From Lactobacillus gallinarum DSM 10532 = JCM 2011 (GTDB lineage Bacteria; Bacillota; Bacilli; Lactobacillales; Lactobacillaceae): 64,000 nt of DNA. The notes below the pieces were generated by a model. The model saw only the letters and a program-made list of their open reading frames with translations. It was not told the DNA's origin and ran no database searches. The position numbers were made by a program, and so were the translations under genes. Shown here in pieces: positions 9,697 to 17,391 of this stretch. The DNA lies in assembly GCF_001434975.1 (NCBI RefSeq), contig NZ_AZEL01000007.1:21785-85784 (forward strand), written 5' to 3'. The stretch's first letter is position 1. Each line of letters starts with the position of its first letter.

Positions 9697-10971
9697 TTGA
9701 AATTTACCAATGCTGAAGAGGTAATCCATTATGTATATTCATTGCCTCATTTGCATCCTAAGAATGATTTATCTTTTATCAAGAAGTTGCTCCAGCAATT
9801 AGGTAATCCGCAGGATCAGGTAAAAACGATTCATATTACGGGAACCAACGGTAAAGGTTCAACATCATACTACTTAGCAAATCTATTAAAAAAGGCCGGT
9901 CAAAAGACTGGCCTTTTTGTCTCACCTTATGTTTATCAATTTAATGAACGAATTCAATTAAATAATCAAGATATAAGCGATGAAGATTTAGTTAATGTGG
10001 CTAATAAGGTTCAAGCTGCCTTTGAAGAAATTAAGCAAGAAGATAAAGAATTTTCGTTAGTTACATTTGAGTATGAAGTTGCGATGGCCTTTGTTTATTT
10101 TGAACAAGAGCATTGTGATTATGCCGTGATTGAAGTCGGAATTGGCGGCGAGCATGATAAAACTAATGTGATTGTCCCAGAGGCAAGCATCATTACTACG
10201 GTAGGATTAGATCATGAGAAGATTATTGGACCGACAATTCAAGATATTGCGCGAGAAAAGAGTGGCATTATCAAGAAAAATCGTCCAGTAGTATTAGGGA
10301 ATGTTCCTGATGATGTTCTGCCTATTTTGGTGAAAAAGGCAGATATAGAGCATGCACCACTTTTCCGATTAAAGCATGATTTTGCAATTACAACGCAAGA
10401 TGGAGCGTTGAAGTATACAGATGATAAACGCAGTATTTCTTTTGATTTTCGTCCGCAGGTAGAGGCCTATGATATTGCTGTAGCCGTTAAGACCTTTTTA
10501 CTTCTTAAATTGAAGCTAGATAATCAAGAGATAGCAGCTGCAATTGATCAAACTCAGATTCCTGGACGTTATCATATTTTGCAAAAAGAACCATTAATCA
10601 TTTTGGATGGAGCTCATAATATTCAAGCAATGTCCAATTTGCTGGAAGTAATTCATGCCGAAGCAAAAAAACGGCATAGCCATGTTTATGCTTTAGTGAC
10701 CATGATGAAAGATAAAGACTTAGAGCAAGTTTTTAATTTATTTAACCAAGATGATCAAGTGTTATTAACAACATTAGATTATCCTCGTGTTGCTAAAGAA
10801 AATGATTTTCCCATTGATGTCCAAAGACGATATAATTATGAAGGAGATTATCGGGAAGGCTTTGCTAAATTAAAAGAGAAGATGAATGCCAGCGATATTC
10901 TGCTGGTGACCGGATCGTTTTATTTAGTAAGTGCAATTTTAAATTGGAAAGGAAAAGGCAATGCAGGTTAA
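9697..10971 (+). CDS. folC: folylpolyglutamate synthase/dihydrofolate synthase
   Basis: 424 residues of the Mur-ligase-like FolC family. The ATP loop is HITGTNGKGST near residue 47-57; LFVSPYVYQFNERIQ is the FolC-type substrate loop, and the C-terminal ligase domain begins around residue 300 (PGRYHILQ, ILDGAHN). The enzyme adds glutamate to folates and may make dihydrofolate from dihydropteroate. The start is TTG 9697, immediately after the valS stop, with GAAAGAGAG inside valS as ribosome site; translational coupling to valS is likely. It overlaps the next gene by 11 nt. Confidence 0.95.
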   Translation: MKFTNAEEVIHYVYSLPHLHPKNDLSFIKKLLQQLGNPQDQVKTIHITGTNGKGSTSYYLANLLKKAGQKTGLFVSPYVYQFNERIQLNNQDISDEDLVNVANKVQAAFEEIKQEDKEFSLVTFEYEVAMAFVYFEQEHCDYAVIEVGIGGEHDKTNVIVPEASIITTVGLDHEKIIGPTIQDIAREKSGIIKKNRPVVLGNVPDDVLPILVKKADIEHAPLFRLKHDFAITTQDGALKYTDDKRSISFDFRPQVEAYDIAVAVKTFLLLKLKLDNQEIAAAIDQTQIPGRYHILQKEPLIILDGAHNIQAMSNLLEVIHAEAKKRHSHVYALVTMMKDKDLEQVFNLFNQDDQVLLTTLDYPRVAKENDFPIDVQRRYNYEGDYREGFAKLKEKMNASDILLVTGSFYLVSAILNWKGKGNAG

Positions 10972-11638
10972 AGGGATAAACGATGATATTCAAGGCATTA
11001 TCTTTGATATGGATGGTCTATTGGTTAATTCTGAAGAATTGTATTGGAAGGCTAATATCCAAGCTGCAGAAGAAGAAAAACTTGGGACGCCTAGGGATGC
11101 ATATTTAAAGTTAACTGGTGCAACTGTTAAAGAAATGCAGGATTTTTATCATAAATATTTCAAAACTGATGCTGATCGTGACCGATTTATTAAAAGAACC
11201 GATGATTTGGTTTGGCAGTGGACCGATGAAGGAAAATTAAAGTTACGTCCTGGTGTTCAAGAAGCATTAGATGAATTTAAAAATCGTGGCTTGAAAATGG
11301 CAATTGCTTCAAGCAACTACGAAGATGTGTTGCAACACTTTTTGTGGGCAACAGGGATTAGAAATTATTTTGATTTTCATCTAAGTTATTTAGATGTGCA
11401 AAAGGGACACATTAAAGCTAAACCGGCACCAGATATTTATTTAGCAGCTACTAAAAAAATGAATCTAGCAAAAGAAAATATTTTGGTTTTTGAAGATTCA
11501 TCAACTGGTGTCCAAGCTGCGAAAAATGCAGTCTTAAAATGTGTAATGGTGCCAGATCTAATGGCTCCGACTGACCAAGACAAACAGAATGCTATAATGA
11601 TTTGTCAAAACTTTTTTGATTTTCTTAAAAAAATTTAG
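10961..11638 (+). CDS. HAD-superfamily hydrolase (beta-phosphoglucomutase-like)
   Basis: 225 residues. Motif I is FDMDGLLVNSE with the two catalytic aspartates, motif II the AIASSN serine, motif III the lysine in KAKPAPDIYLAA, and motif IV FEDSSTG. A helical cap sits between motifs I and II, as in the beta-PGM/phosphatase subfamily. These enzymes dephosphorylate small sugar phosphates or nucleotides, or isomerise sugar phosphates; the substrate cannot be read off here. The ATG lies inside the end of folC (11-nt overlap), so it is in the valS-folC transcript. Confidence 0.9.
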   Translation: MQVKGINDDIQGIIFDMDGLLVNSEELYWKANIQAAEEEKLGTPRDAYLKLTGATVKEMQDFYHKYFKTDADRDRFIKRTDDLVWQWTDEGKLKLRPGVQEALDEFKNRGLKMAIASSNYEDVLQHFLWATGIRNYFDFHLSYLDVQKGHIKAKPAPDIYLAATKKMNLAKENILVFEDSSTGVQAAKNAVLKCVMVPDLMAPTDQDKQNAIMICQNFFDFLKKI

Positions 11639-11677
11639 CTCTTTTTTGCGTATTAAGTAATGAAGGGAGAAATTTTT

Positions 11678-12301
11678 ATGATAGAAATAAACTCAAATCA
11701 TTACTTTGTAAATACAGACCTAGAATTACTAGCTAAGTTATTTGAGCAGTTCAAGGATAAAGGAATTAGAACTTTTGAAGAGTTAGAGTCTTTTTTAAGA
11801 AAAAGAGATTTTAATTCCTTCGATGATATAGTTCAATTCATAACAGGTTCAAGTTGCCCCAGCAATTTGGCGATTACGGCTGAAGAGGTAATGGATCGCC
11901 TGCGAATGGCGTCATCTAAACGCAAACCTGTTTTAACCTCAAGTGTTGAAGTTGGGACATATTTAGCTGATAAATTAGTAGGTCACAAGCAAGAAGAGCT
12001 TTGGGCATTATATGTCGATAATGGAAATCGAATTGTAGCTGAGAAAAAGATTTTTCAAGGCACGTTAAATAAATCAGTCGCACATCCGCGAGAAATTTTT
12101 CGCTGGGCCGTAATCTATGACTGTTCGGGGATTTTTATTGCTCATAATCATCCTAGTGGTAAATTAATGCCGTCTTCCAACGACTTTGAATTAACTAAAG
12201 ATCTATATCGGGCGGCAAAAATGATGAAAATTGATCTTTTAGACCATTTTATTGTGGGACAAGGACAATATTTGAGCATGCGTGAAAAAGAATTGTTTTA
12301 A
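11678..12301 (+). CDS. radC: RadC-family JAB/MPN-domain protein
   Basis: I place the start at ATG 11678, because AAGGGAG lies 9 nt upstream; an in-frame ATG at 11660 lacks a ribosome site. This gives 207 residues. The C-terminal half holds the JAMM metal motif HNHPSG with SxxD following (HNHPSGKLMPSSND), typical of RadC. The N-terminal helix-hairpin region is less conserved than in classical RadC. The name comes from an old repair phenotype; the biochemical role of the family remains unclear. It lies between the folC group and mreB, as in many Firmicutes where radC precedes mreBCD. Confidence 0.92.
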   Translation: MIEINSNHYFVNTDLELLAKLFEQFKDKGIRTFEELESFLRKRDFNSFDDIVQFITGSSCPSNLAITAEEVMDRLRMASSKRKPVLTSSVEVGTYLADKLVGHKQEELWALYVDNGNRIVAEKKIFQGTLNKSVAHPREIFRWAVIYDCSGIFIAHNHPSGKLMPSSNDFELTKDLYRAAKMMKIDLLDHFIVGQGQYLSMREKELF

Positions 12302-12345
12302 ACTTCTTTAAAATTTGCGTGAAAATCACCTTTAAAGTTATAGTA

Positions 12346-12354
12346 TGCTATAAT
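12346..12354 (+). promoter_or_regulatory. extended -10 promoter of mreB
   Basis: TGC-TATAAT (TG at 12346-12347, TATAAT at 12349-12354), an extended -10 element, 43 nt before the GTG start. No good -35 is seen. Confidence 0.6.
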
Positions 12355-12396
12355 TATTCAAGATTTAGAGACCGCAACAATTAAGGAGAGATTTTT

Positions 12397-13401
12397 GTGT
12401 TTGGATTAGGTACAAAGAATATTGGTATCGATTTAGGTACAGCCAATACACTTGTTTACATGGAGGGTAAAGGAATTGTTTTAAGAGAACCTTCTGTAGT
12501 AGCAAAGAATACACATACAGGTGAAGTAATCGCAGTTGGTTCAGAAGCCAAGGAAATGATTGGTAGAACCCCAGGTAGTATTGTAGCTATCCGTCCAATG
12601 AAGGATGGGGTTATTGCTGATTACGACACTACTGCTGCTATGCTTAAGTACTTTATGGAAAAGACTGTTGGCAATTCTAAGCCTTCAGTAATGATTTGTG
12701 TTCCTTCAGGTGTTACTGAAGTTGAAAAGCGTGCTGTAATTGATGCAGCTAGAGTAGCTGGTGCTCGCGAAGCTTTCGTGATTGAAGAACCATTTGCTGC
12801 AGCTATTGGTGCAGGCCTTCCAGTTATGGATCCTACTGGTTCAATGGTTGTTGATATCGGTGGTGGTACTACTGATGTTGCTACTATTTCATTAGGTGGT
12901 ATTGTTTCATCAACTTCAATTCGTCAAGCTGGAGATAAGTTTAACAATGCAATTATTAATTACATTCACTCCAACTTTAATTTATTGATTGGTGAAAGAA
13001 CTGCTGAAGATATTAAGATTCAAGTAGGTTCTGCTTCAATTGAAAAAGCTAAGGAAATTGAAGCTATGAATATTCGTGGTCGTGATTTGGTTACTGGTTT
13101 GCCAAAGTCAATTGATATCAACGCTGAAGATATCGCTAAGGCTATTCAAGATGTTGTTCAAGACATCATCGTTGCAATTAAGGAAACTTTAGAACAAACC
13201 TCTCCTGAAATTGCTGCCGATGTTATCGACCACGGTATCGTTTTAACCGGTGGTGGTGCATTGCTTAAGAACTTGCCAGAAGTAATTTCTGAAGCAACTA
13301 AGGTTCCAGTATTTATTGCACAAGATCCACTTGATTGTGTGGCAATTGGTACTGGTGAATCACTCAAGAATATTGAAGTAATGCGTAGAAGTCGCAAATA
13401 A
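12397..13401 (+). CDS. mreB: rod-shape protein MreB (bacterial actin)
   Basis: 334 residues of the actin-like MreB family: [13 protein letters not shown] (phosphate 1), [41 protein letters not shown] (phosphate 2) and [13 protein letters not shown] (adenosine loop). It forms membrane-attached filaments that guide elongation-type wall synthesis in rods. The start is GTG 12397 with AAGGAGAG upstream. Own promoter upstream; a terminator lies between it and mreC, so mreB may be made in excess over mreCD. Confidence 0.97.
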   Translation: MFGLGTKNIGIDLGTANTLVYMEGKGIVLREPSVVAKNTHTGEVIAVGSEAKEMIGRTPGSIVAIRPMKDGVIADYDTTAAMLKYFMEKTVGNSKPSVMICVPSGVTEVEKRAVIDAARVAGAREAFVIEEPFAAAIGAGLPVMDPTGSMVVDIGGGTTDVATISLGGIVSSTSIRQAGDKFNNAIINYIHSNFNLLIGERTAEDIKIQVGSASIEKAKEIEAMNIRGRDLVTGLPKSIDINAEDIAKAIQDVVQDIIVAIKETLEQTSPEIAADVIDHGIVLTGGGALLKNLPEVISEATKVPVFIAQDPLDCVAIGTGESLKNIEVMRRSRK

Positions 13402-13403
13402 TA

Positions 13404-13429
13404 AAAAAGCCGGCTATGGCCGGTTTTTC
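13404..13429 (+). terminator. hairpin between mreB and mreC
   Basis: CCGGC (13410-13414) pairs with GCCGG (13419-13423), extended by G-U and A-T pairs, with loop TATG and five T. It sits inside the mreBCD group, 18 nt before mreC, and would reduce read-through. Confidence 0.75.
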
Positions 13430-13446
13430 TTTAGGATCAATTCTTA

Positions 13447-14298
13447 ATGAAAAAATTTCTACAAAATAAAAAGTTATTATCAACATTTATTGTAATTATT
13501 GTCATTTTTGCCGTTTTAGGTGGGAGTGTTAGTTTACGTAATAAACGTAATGCTCCATTGCTTGTTCAAAGCTTAGGAAATGATATTGTAGCCTTAGGAT
13601 CTAGAATTATTGATGTTCCGGTAGGTTTTATTTCTGGTGGTTTGAATAATGCACATGAGATTTTAAATGCACAAGATGAGAATAACCATCTGAAGCGCCA
13701 AATTACTAATTTAGGTCAAACTAAGGTCCGTAATGCCAGCTTAGAGAAAGAAAATCGGCAGTTAAAAGCAGCATTGAATTTGAAAGATACTTTAAGTGGT
13801 TATATTTTGATCAATGCTTCAGTTATTTCTCGTGCTCCAGATACCTGGTCAGATCTACTTACAATTAATAAAGGTAGTTCTTCAGGTATTAAGAAGAATA
13901 TGGCTGTAATGTGTGGTGGTGGAGTTATTGGACGAATTGTTGAAGCTAATGCCGCTTCTTCAAAAGTCGAATTGATCACTACTACAGATGAATCGGCTAA
14001 CCGTTTTTCTGTTCAAGCAGATGTTGCTAATGGCAAGACCGTTCACGGGATCATTACTGTTACAGCTAATAACCAATTAGCCTTTACTCAGGTAGTTGAT
14101 GGCCGCAAGTTAAAGGCCGGCACTAGAGTTTACACGAGTGGTATGGGTGGTAATTCGCCTAAAGGACTTTTAATTGGTACTGTTACTCAGACTACCCGTG
14201 ATTCATTTGGTTTATCTGATCAAATTAGAATTAAACCAGCAGGTGATATTAGCGATCCGTCAGTTGTTACAGTTATTGAAAGACAGGTGGCTAACTAA
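13447..14298 (+). CDS. mreC: rod-shape determining protein MreC
   Basis: 283 residues. An N-terminal membrane segment (about residues 10-27) is followed by a short coiled coil (about 75-115, Glu/Lys/Asn-rich) and the beta-rich MreC domain (VISRAPDTWSDLLTINKG, GVIGRIVE, STPKGLLIG-like NSPKGLLIGTV). MreC links cytoplasmic MreB to the synthases and PBPs outside the membrane. It shares one base with mreD (TAATG), so the two are coupled. Confidence 0.96.
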   Translation: MKKFLQNKKLLSTFIVIIVIFAVLGGSVSLRNKRNAPLLVQSLGNDIVALGSRIIDVPVGFISGGLNNAHEILNAQDENNHLKRQITNLGQTKVRNASLEKENRQLKAALNLKDTLSGYILINASVISRAPDTWSDLLTINKGSSSGIKKNMAVMCGGGVIGRIVEANAASSKVELITTTDESANRFSVQADVANGKTVHGIITVTANNQLAFTQVVDGRKLKAGTRVYTSGMGGNSPKGLLIGTVTQTTRDSFGLSDQIRIKPAGDISDPSVVTVIERQVAN

Positions 14299-14837
14299 TG
14301 TCTATTTTTCGTAAATGGGTTTTAGCAATTGGACTTTTTGTTGCCATTGTTGTAGATGGTGTTTGTTCATTTTATTTGCATCAATTTATGGATTATGGAA
14401 GTTTTGGTGCCGCTAGTCTAATTTTACCGATTAGTGTAATGCTGATTGGACTTTTTGATGACACCAATGAAAATGAAATTTGGCTGGCCTTAGGCACGGG
14501 AATAGTTGCTGACATTTACTTTTATGGCTTTATTGGAGTTTATGCAGTTTTCTTACCTCTCAGCTGTTGGATTTGTCAAAAAATTGCTCGCTTTTTACCA
14601 GAAATATTTTGGGCAAGACTAATTGTAGTTTTATTAGGAACGACAATTTTTGTAGCATATAGTTGGCTGATCTTTAACATGATAGGAATAGCTACGACGT
14701 CGATTCATGGCTTATTAATGAGTCTATTAGTGAATCAAGGATGGACGGCAGGATTCTTCGTTTGTTTATACTGGATTTGGGGTAACCTAGCACAAGATTA
14801 TCCGTTCTTAATTGATTTAAATGCTTATCGTGTGTAA
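14298..14837 (+). CDS. mreD: rod-shape determining protein MreD
   Basis: 179 residues, almost all hydrophobic, with about five to six membrane segments, matching MreD in size and position directly after mreC. The family shows little sequence conservation; GIVADIYFYGFIG is the typical internal stretch. It is a membrane member of the elongasome. It ends in front of a strong two-way terminator shared with a small minus-strand gene. Confidence 0.92.
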   Translation: MSIFRKWVLAIGLFVAIVVDGVCSFYLHQFMDYGSFGAASLILPISVMLIGLFDDTNENEIWLALGTGIVADIYFYGFIGVYAVFLPLSCWICQKIARFLPEIFWARLIVVLLGTTIFVAYSWLIFNMIGIATTSIHGLLMSLLVNQGWTAGFFVCLYWIWGNLAQDYPFLIDLNAYRV

Positions 14838-14840
14838 AAA

Positions 14841-14879
14841 TAAAAAGAGACGAGAAAAATTTTTCTCGTCTCTTTTTTT
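14841..14879. terminator. bidirectional terminator between mreD and the DUF4044 gene
   Basis: AAAAAGAGACGAGAAAA and its complement form a long perfect palindrome, with T runs on both strands. It serves mreD on plus and overlaps the last codon of the small gene on minus. Confidence 0.9.
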
Positions 14880-15012
14880 AAAACATTCCTGCTCCGGCCA
14901 TTGCACCGACAGCACCAGCAACAACTGCGGCTAATGTAATAACTGCCATTAACCAAGCCATTACAATTGTCAATTTTTGAAAACCAGATTTCTTCTTCTT
15001 TTTTCGTGCCAT
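14878..15012 (-). CDS. 44-residue DUF4044-type membrane protein
   Basis: On the minus strand, ATG at 15012 is preceded by AGGAGGG at a 6-nt spacing and opens a 44-codon frame ending with TAA at 14878-14880. The protein starts MARKKKKKSGFQKLTIVMAW, then one hydrophobic helix rich in Ala, Val and Gly, ending GAGMF. The lysine stretch and single membrane span match what I know of DUF4044 proteins of lactobacilli, which are commonly 35-45 residues. Function unknown; topology would put the N-terminus in the cytoplasm. It is the only minus-strand gene in the first 40 kb, convergent with mreD. Confidence 0.88.
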   Translation of the reverse strand: MARKKKKKSGFQKLTIVMAWLMAVITLAAVVAGAVGAMAGAGMF

Positions 15013-15105
15013 AAAAAGCCCTCCTACTTGAACAATATTTTATGCTTATTAATAGTTTTTTTCAAATGAATTGTAGTTTAGAATAAAAAGGATGGAGGAT
15101 CTTTT

Positions 15106-15438
15106 ATGCTTTTTATTTTCTTAATACCAATTATCGGTTTGGTAGCAGCTTTTTTAATTAATAAAATTTTCCCACATGCTCAGTTTAGAGGCTATGATGT
15201 TTTGCCTTTTTTCTTGCTTGCCGCATGCAATTTAGCCACTACACATGCTAACTTGCCTTCTTTTTTACCATATGGATTTTTATTTTATTTTATCTTAGTT
15301 ATTATTGTGTCTTTAAACGATGCAATTAAAAATAAAAATATTTCATTAGGTAAAACGATTCGCAAGTTATGGGATTATTTAGCTGCTTGCAGTTGTTTTT
15401 GGTATCTTGGTTCGTTAATTTTAATGTTTGCTTATTAA
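15106..15438 (+). CDS. DUF3397-family membrane protein
   Basis: 110 residues with about four hydrophobic segments (first at residues 2-20, last at about 88-108) and a short cytoplasmic stretch around residues 68-85 (NDAIKNKNISLGKTIRKLWD). A gene of this family commonly stands just before mraZ in lactobacilli, and the position here agrees. GGATGGAGG precedes the ATG. No known function. It has its own terminator and is not in one transcript with mraZ. Confidence 0.85.
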   Translation: MLFIFLIPIIGLVAAFLINKIFPHAQFRGYDVLPFFLLAACNLATTHANLPSFLPYGFLFYFILVIIVSLNDAIKNKNISLGKTIRKLWDYLAACSCFWYLGSLILMFAY

Positions 15439-15483
15439 TTTAGTTACTAATTTTTTAATAAAGTAAAAATCATTTGTATATGC

Positions 15484-15519
15484 AAAAGCCGCAAAATTAT
15501 AATATTTTGCAGCTTTTTT
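15484..15519 (+). terminator. intrinsic terminator before the mraZ promoter region
   Basis: AAAAGC then GCAAAAT (15484-15497) pair with ATTTTGC then GCTTTTT (15504-15518), with one internal mismatch and a 6-nt loop, followed by T. Confidence 0.8.
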
Positions 15520-15578
15520 AAATTTTATAAAATAAAAAGATAAATAAGCATAAAAATATGTATTTTTTTCCAGAGTTT

Positions 15579-15603
15579 GTGGTAGAGAGTGGTGAATTGT
15601 GGT
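15579..15603 (+). promoter_or_regulatory. MraZ operator: three GTGGT direct repeats
   Basis: GTGGT occurs at 15579-15583, 15589-15593 and 15599-15603, that is, exactly one helical turn apart. MraZ proteins are known to bind short G-rich direct repeats with this 10-nt spacing before their own gene. A further GTGG at 15614 is out of phase. Direct observation of repeats; operator role by family knowledge. Confidence 0.82.
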
Positions 15604-15631
15604 AAATTATTTAGTGGAAGGGGGCTAGACC

Positions 15632-16063
15632 ATGTTCATGGGTGAATATCACCACAATCTTGATAGCAAGGGTCGCCTAATTATACCAGCGAAACTTCGC
15701 GATCAAATTGGGAATAAGATGGTATTTACTCGAGGAATGGAAGGCTGTATTTTTGGTTATTCGATGGAAGAATGGCAAAAGATAGAAGCCAAATTAGCAA
15801 AACTTCCGTTGACTAAGAGGAATACGCGTAAATTTATGCGTTTATTCTACTCTGGTGCGATGGAAAGTGAGTTCGATAAGCAGGGGCGTGTCAATTTTAC
15901 ATCGACATTAAAAGCTCATGCTGGACTTACTAAAGAATGTGTCATTGTAGGAGTTTCTGACCGAATTGAAATTTGGGCTAAGGAACGTTGGGATAGCTTT
16001 GAGGAAGAAGCTAACGAAGACTATGATGATATTGCTGAAAATTTGGACGACATTGAACTATAA
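15632..16063 (+). CDS. mraZ: transcriptional regulator MraZ
   Basis: 143 residues with two SpoVT/AbrB-like repeats, each carrying the DxxxR signature (DSKGRLIIP near residue 10, DKQGRVNF near residue 84). MraZ forms rings and regulates the division and cell-wall cluster it heads, usually repressing or tuning its own promoter. GAAGGGGG gives a strong ribosome site. Three GTGGT repeats lie just upstream. The stop is 5 nt before the rsmH start, so it leads the cluster transcript. Confidence 0.97.
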   Translation: MFMGEYHHNLDSKGRLIIPAKLRDQIGNKMVFTRGMEGCIFGYSMEEWQKIEAKLAKLPLTKRNTRKFMRLFYSGAMESEFDKQGRVNFTSTLKAHAGLTKECVIVGVSDRIEIWAKERWDSFEEEANEDYDDIAENLDDIEL

Positions 16064-16067
16064 AACT

Positions 16068-17015
16068 ATGAAATTCAAACACACCAGTGTACTCTTACAC
16101 GAAACTATAGATAATTTAAAACCAAAAAACGGTGGTCTTTATGTAGATGCAACTTTTGGCGGCGGTGGGCATGCCAAGTATTTGTTAAGTAAAATTGAAA
16201 CTGGTACGTTAATCGGTTTTGACCAAGATGAATATGCGATAAAATCGGCAGAGTTGAACTTCGCTGATTTATTGCAGCCAGATAGTGAACCTAAATTGAA
16301 ATTAGTACATGACAACTTTAGTAATCTGGAGCAGGATCTAGTTAAGCTGGGTTACGCAGATGGAATAGATGGCATATATTACGATTTAGGTGTTTCATCA
16401 CCTCAGTTTGATCAAGCTGATCGTGGCTTCTCATATCGTTATAATGCAAGGTTAGATATGAGAATGGATCAAAGTCAAGATACGGATGCATATCAGTTAG
16501 TTAATACTTTAAGTCAAAAAGAGCTAGCAGATATTTTATATCAATATGGAGATGAAAAATTCTCCCGGCAGATTGCTCATAGGATCGTAGAAAGACGTAA
16601 GGATAAGCCAATTGTGACAACCTTTGAATTGGTTGACATTATTAAAGAGGCGATTCCCGCGTATACACGAAGGACTGGAGGACATCCAGCTAAGAAAAGC
16701 TTTCAAGCTTTACGAGTTGCTGTTAATCACGAACTTGATGTTTTACAGGCTTCACTTGAAGAAGCTATTAAGATTTTAAGACCTGGTGGCAGAATTAGCG
16801 TGATTACCTTTCAGTCCCATGAAGATAAAATCGTTAAAAAGATTTTTAAGAAGTATTCAGAGGTTGAGGTTCCAAGAGGAATGCCCTTTGTGCCAGACGA
16901 TATGAAACCAACACTTCGTTTGGTAAATCGCAAACCGATTACTGCTTCAACTTCCGAGTTAGAAAACAATAACCGCTCACACAGTGCAAAACTACGGGTT
17001 GCAGAGAAGTTATAA
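16068..17015 (+). CDS. rsmH: 16S rRNA (cytosine-1402-N4) methyltransferase
   Basis: 315 residues from ATG 16068, the start that gives MKFKHTSVLLHE, the standard RsmH beginning; the frame is open further upstream only inside mraZ. SAM-binding motif YVDATFGGGGHAKYLL, and DLGVSSPQFD and the RPGGRISVITFQSHED catalytic region are intact. It methylates C1402 in the ribosomal decoding centre. Second gene of the cluster, as in most bacteria. Confidence 0.97.
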   Translation: MKFKHTSVLLHETIDNLKPKNGGLYVDATFGGGGHAKYLLSKIETGTLIGFDQDEYAIKSAELNFADLLQPDSEPKLKLVHDNFSNLEQDLVKLGYADGIDGIYYDLGVSSPQFDQADRGFSYRYNARLDMRMDQSQDTDAYQLVNTLSQKELADILYQYGDEKFSRQIAHRIVERRKDKPIVTTFELVDIIKEAIPAYTRRTGGHPAKKSFQALRVAVNHELDVLQASLEEAIKILRPGGRISVITFQSHEDKIVKKIFKKYSEVEVPRGMPFVPDDMKPTLRLVNRKPITASTSELENNNRSHSAKLRVAEKL

Positions 17016-17028
17016 AGAGGAAAATGCT

Positions 17029-17391
17029 ATGGCTGACAGCTCAGCAAGAAAAATTGAATATGAACCTAGAAAACAGAATGGTTCGCAGAAACGTCAACGA
17101 ATTATCCTTGATCCGCGTAAAGTTCCTTACAATATTTTAGAGAAGACTTTACTAGCAATAGGAAGTATCGTCACCTTGGGAATGATGATCTTCTTGGTTT
17201 CTTCTAGTATTTCTGCAACTTCGGCTCAACATGAGCTAAGTCAAACTCAGCAGACAGTTGCTAAGGAACAGAATAGGATCACCGATTTACGTCAAGAAAT
17301 TGGTGAGTTAACTTCTACTTCACGCTTAAACAAGATTGCGCGTGAAAAAGGATTAACTCTGATTAATAAAAACATTAGGACAATTCGCTAA
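17029..17391 (+). CDS. ftsL: cell division protein FtsL
   Basis: 120 residues from ATG 17029, supported by AAAGAGG 8 nt upstream; the in-frame codons before it overlap rsmH. A basic cytoplasmic tail (about residues 1-38) is followed by one membrane span (about 40-62) and an extracellular heptad-type region (SQTQQTVAKEQNRITDLRQE) that forms a coiled coil with DivIC. FtsL is a bitopic divisome subunit. It overlaps the PBP gene by one base. Confidence 0.93.
   Translation: MADSSARKIEYEPRKQNGSQKRQRIILDPRKVPYNILEKTLLAIGSIVTLGMMIFLVSSSISATSAQHELSQTQQTVAKEQNRITDLRQEIGELTSTSRLNKIAREKGLTLINKNIRTIR

Noticed and set aside
11639..11677. T-rich stretch after the HAD gene as a terminator
   Set aside because: A T run is present but I could not find a convincing stem, so read-through to radC is assumed.
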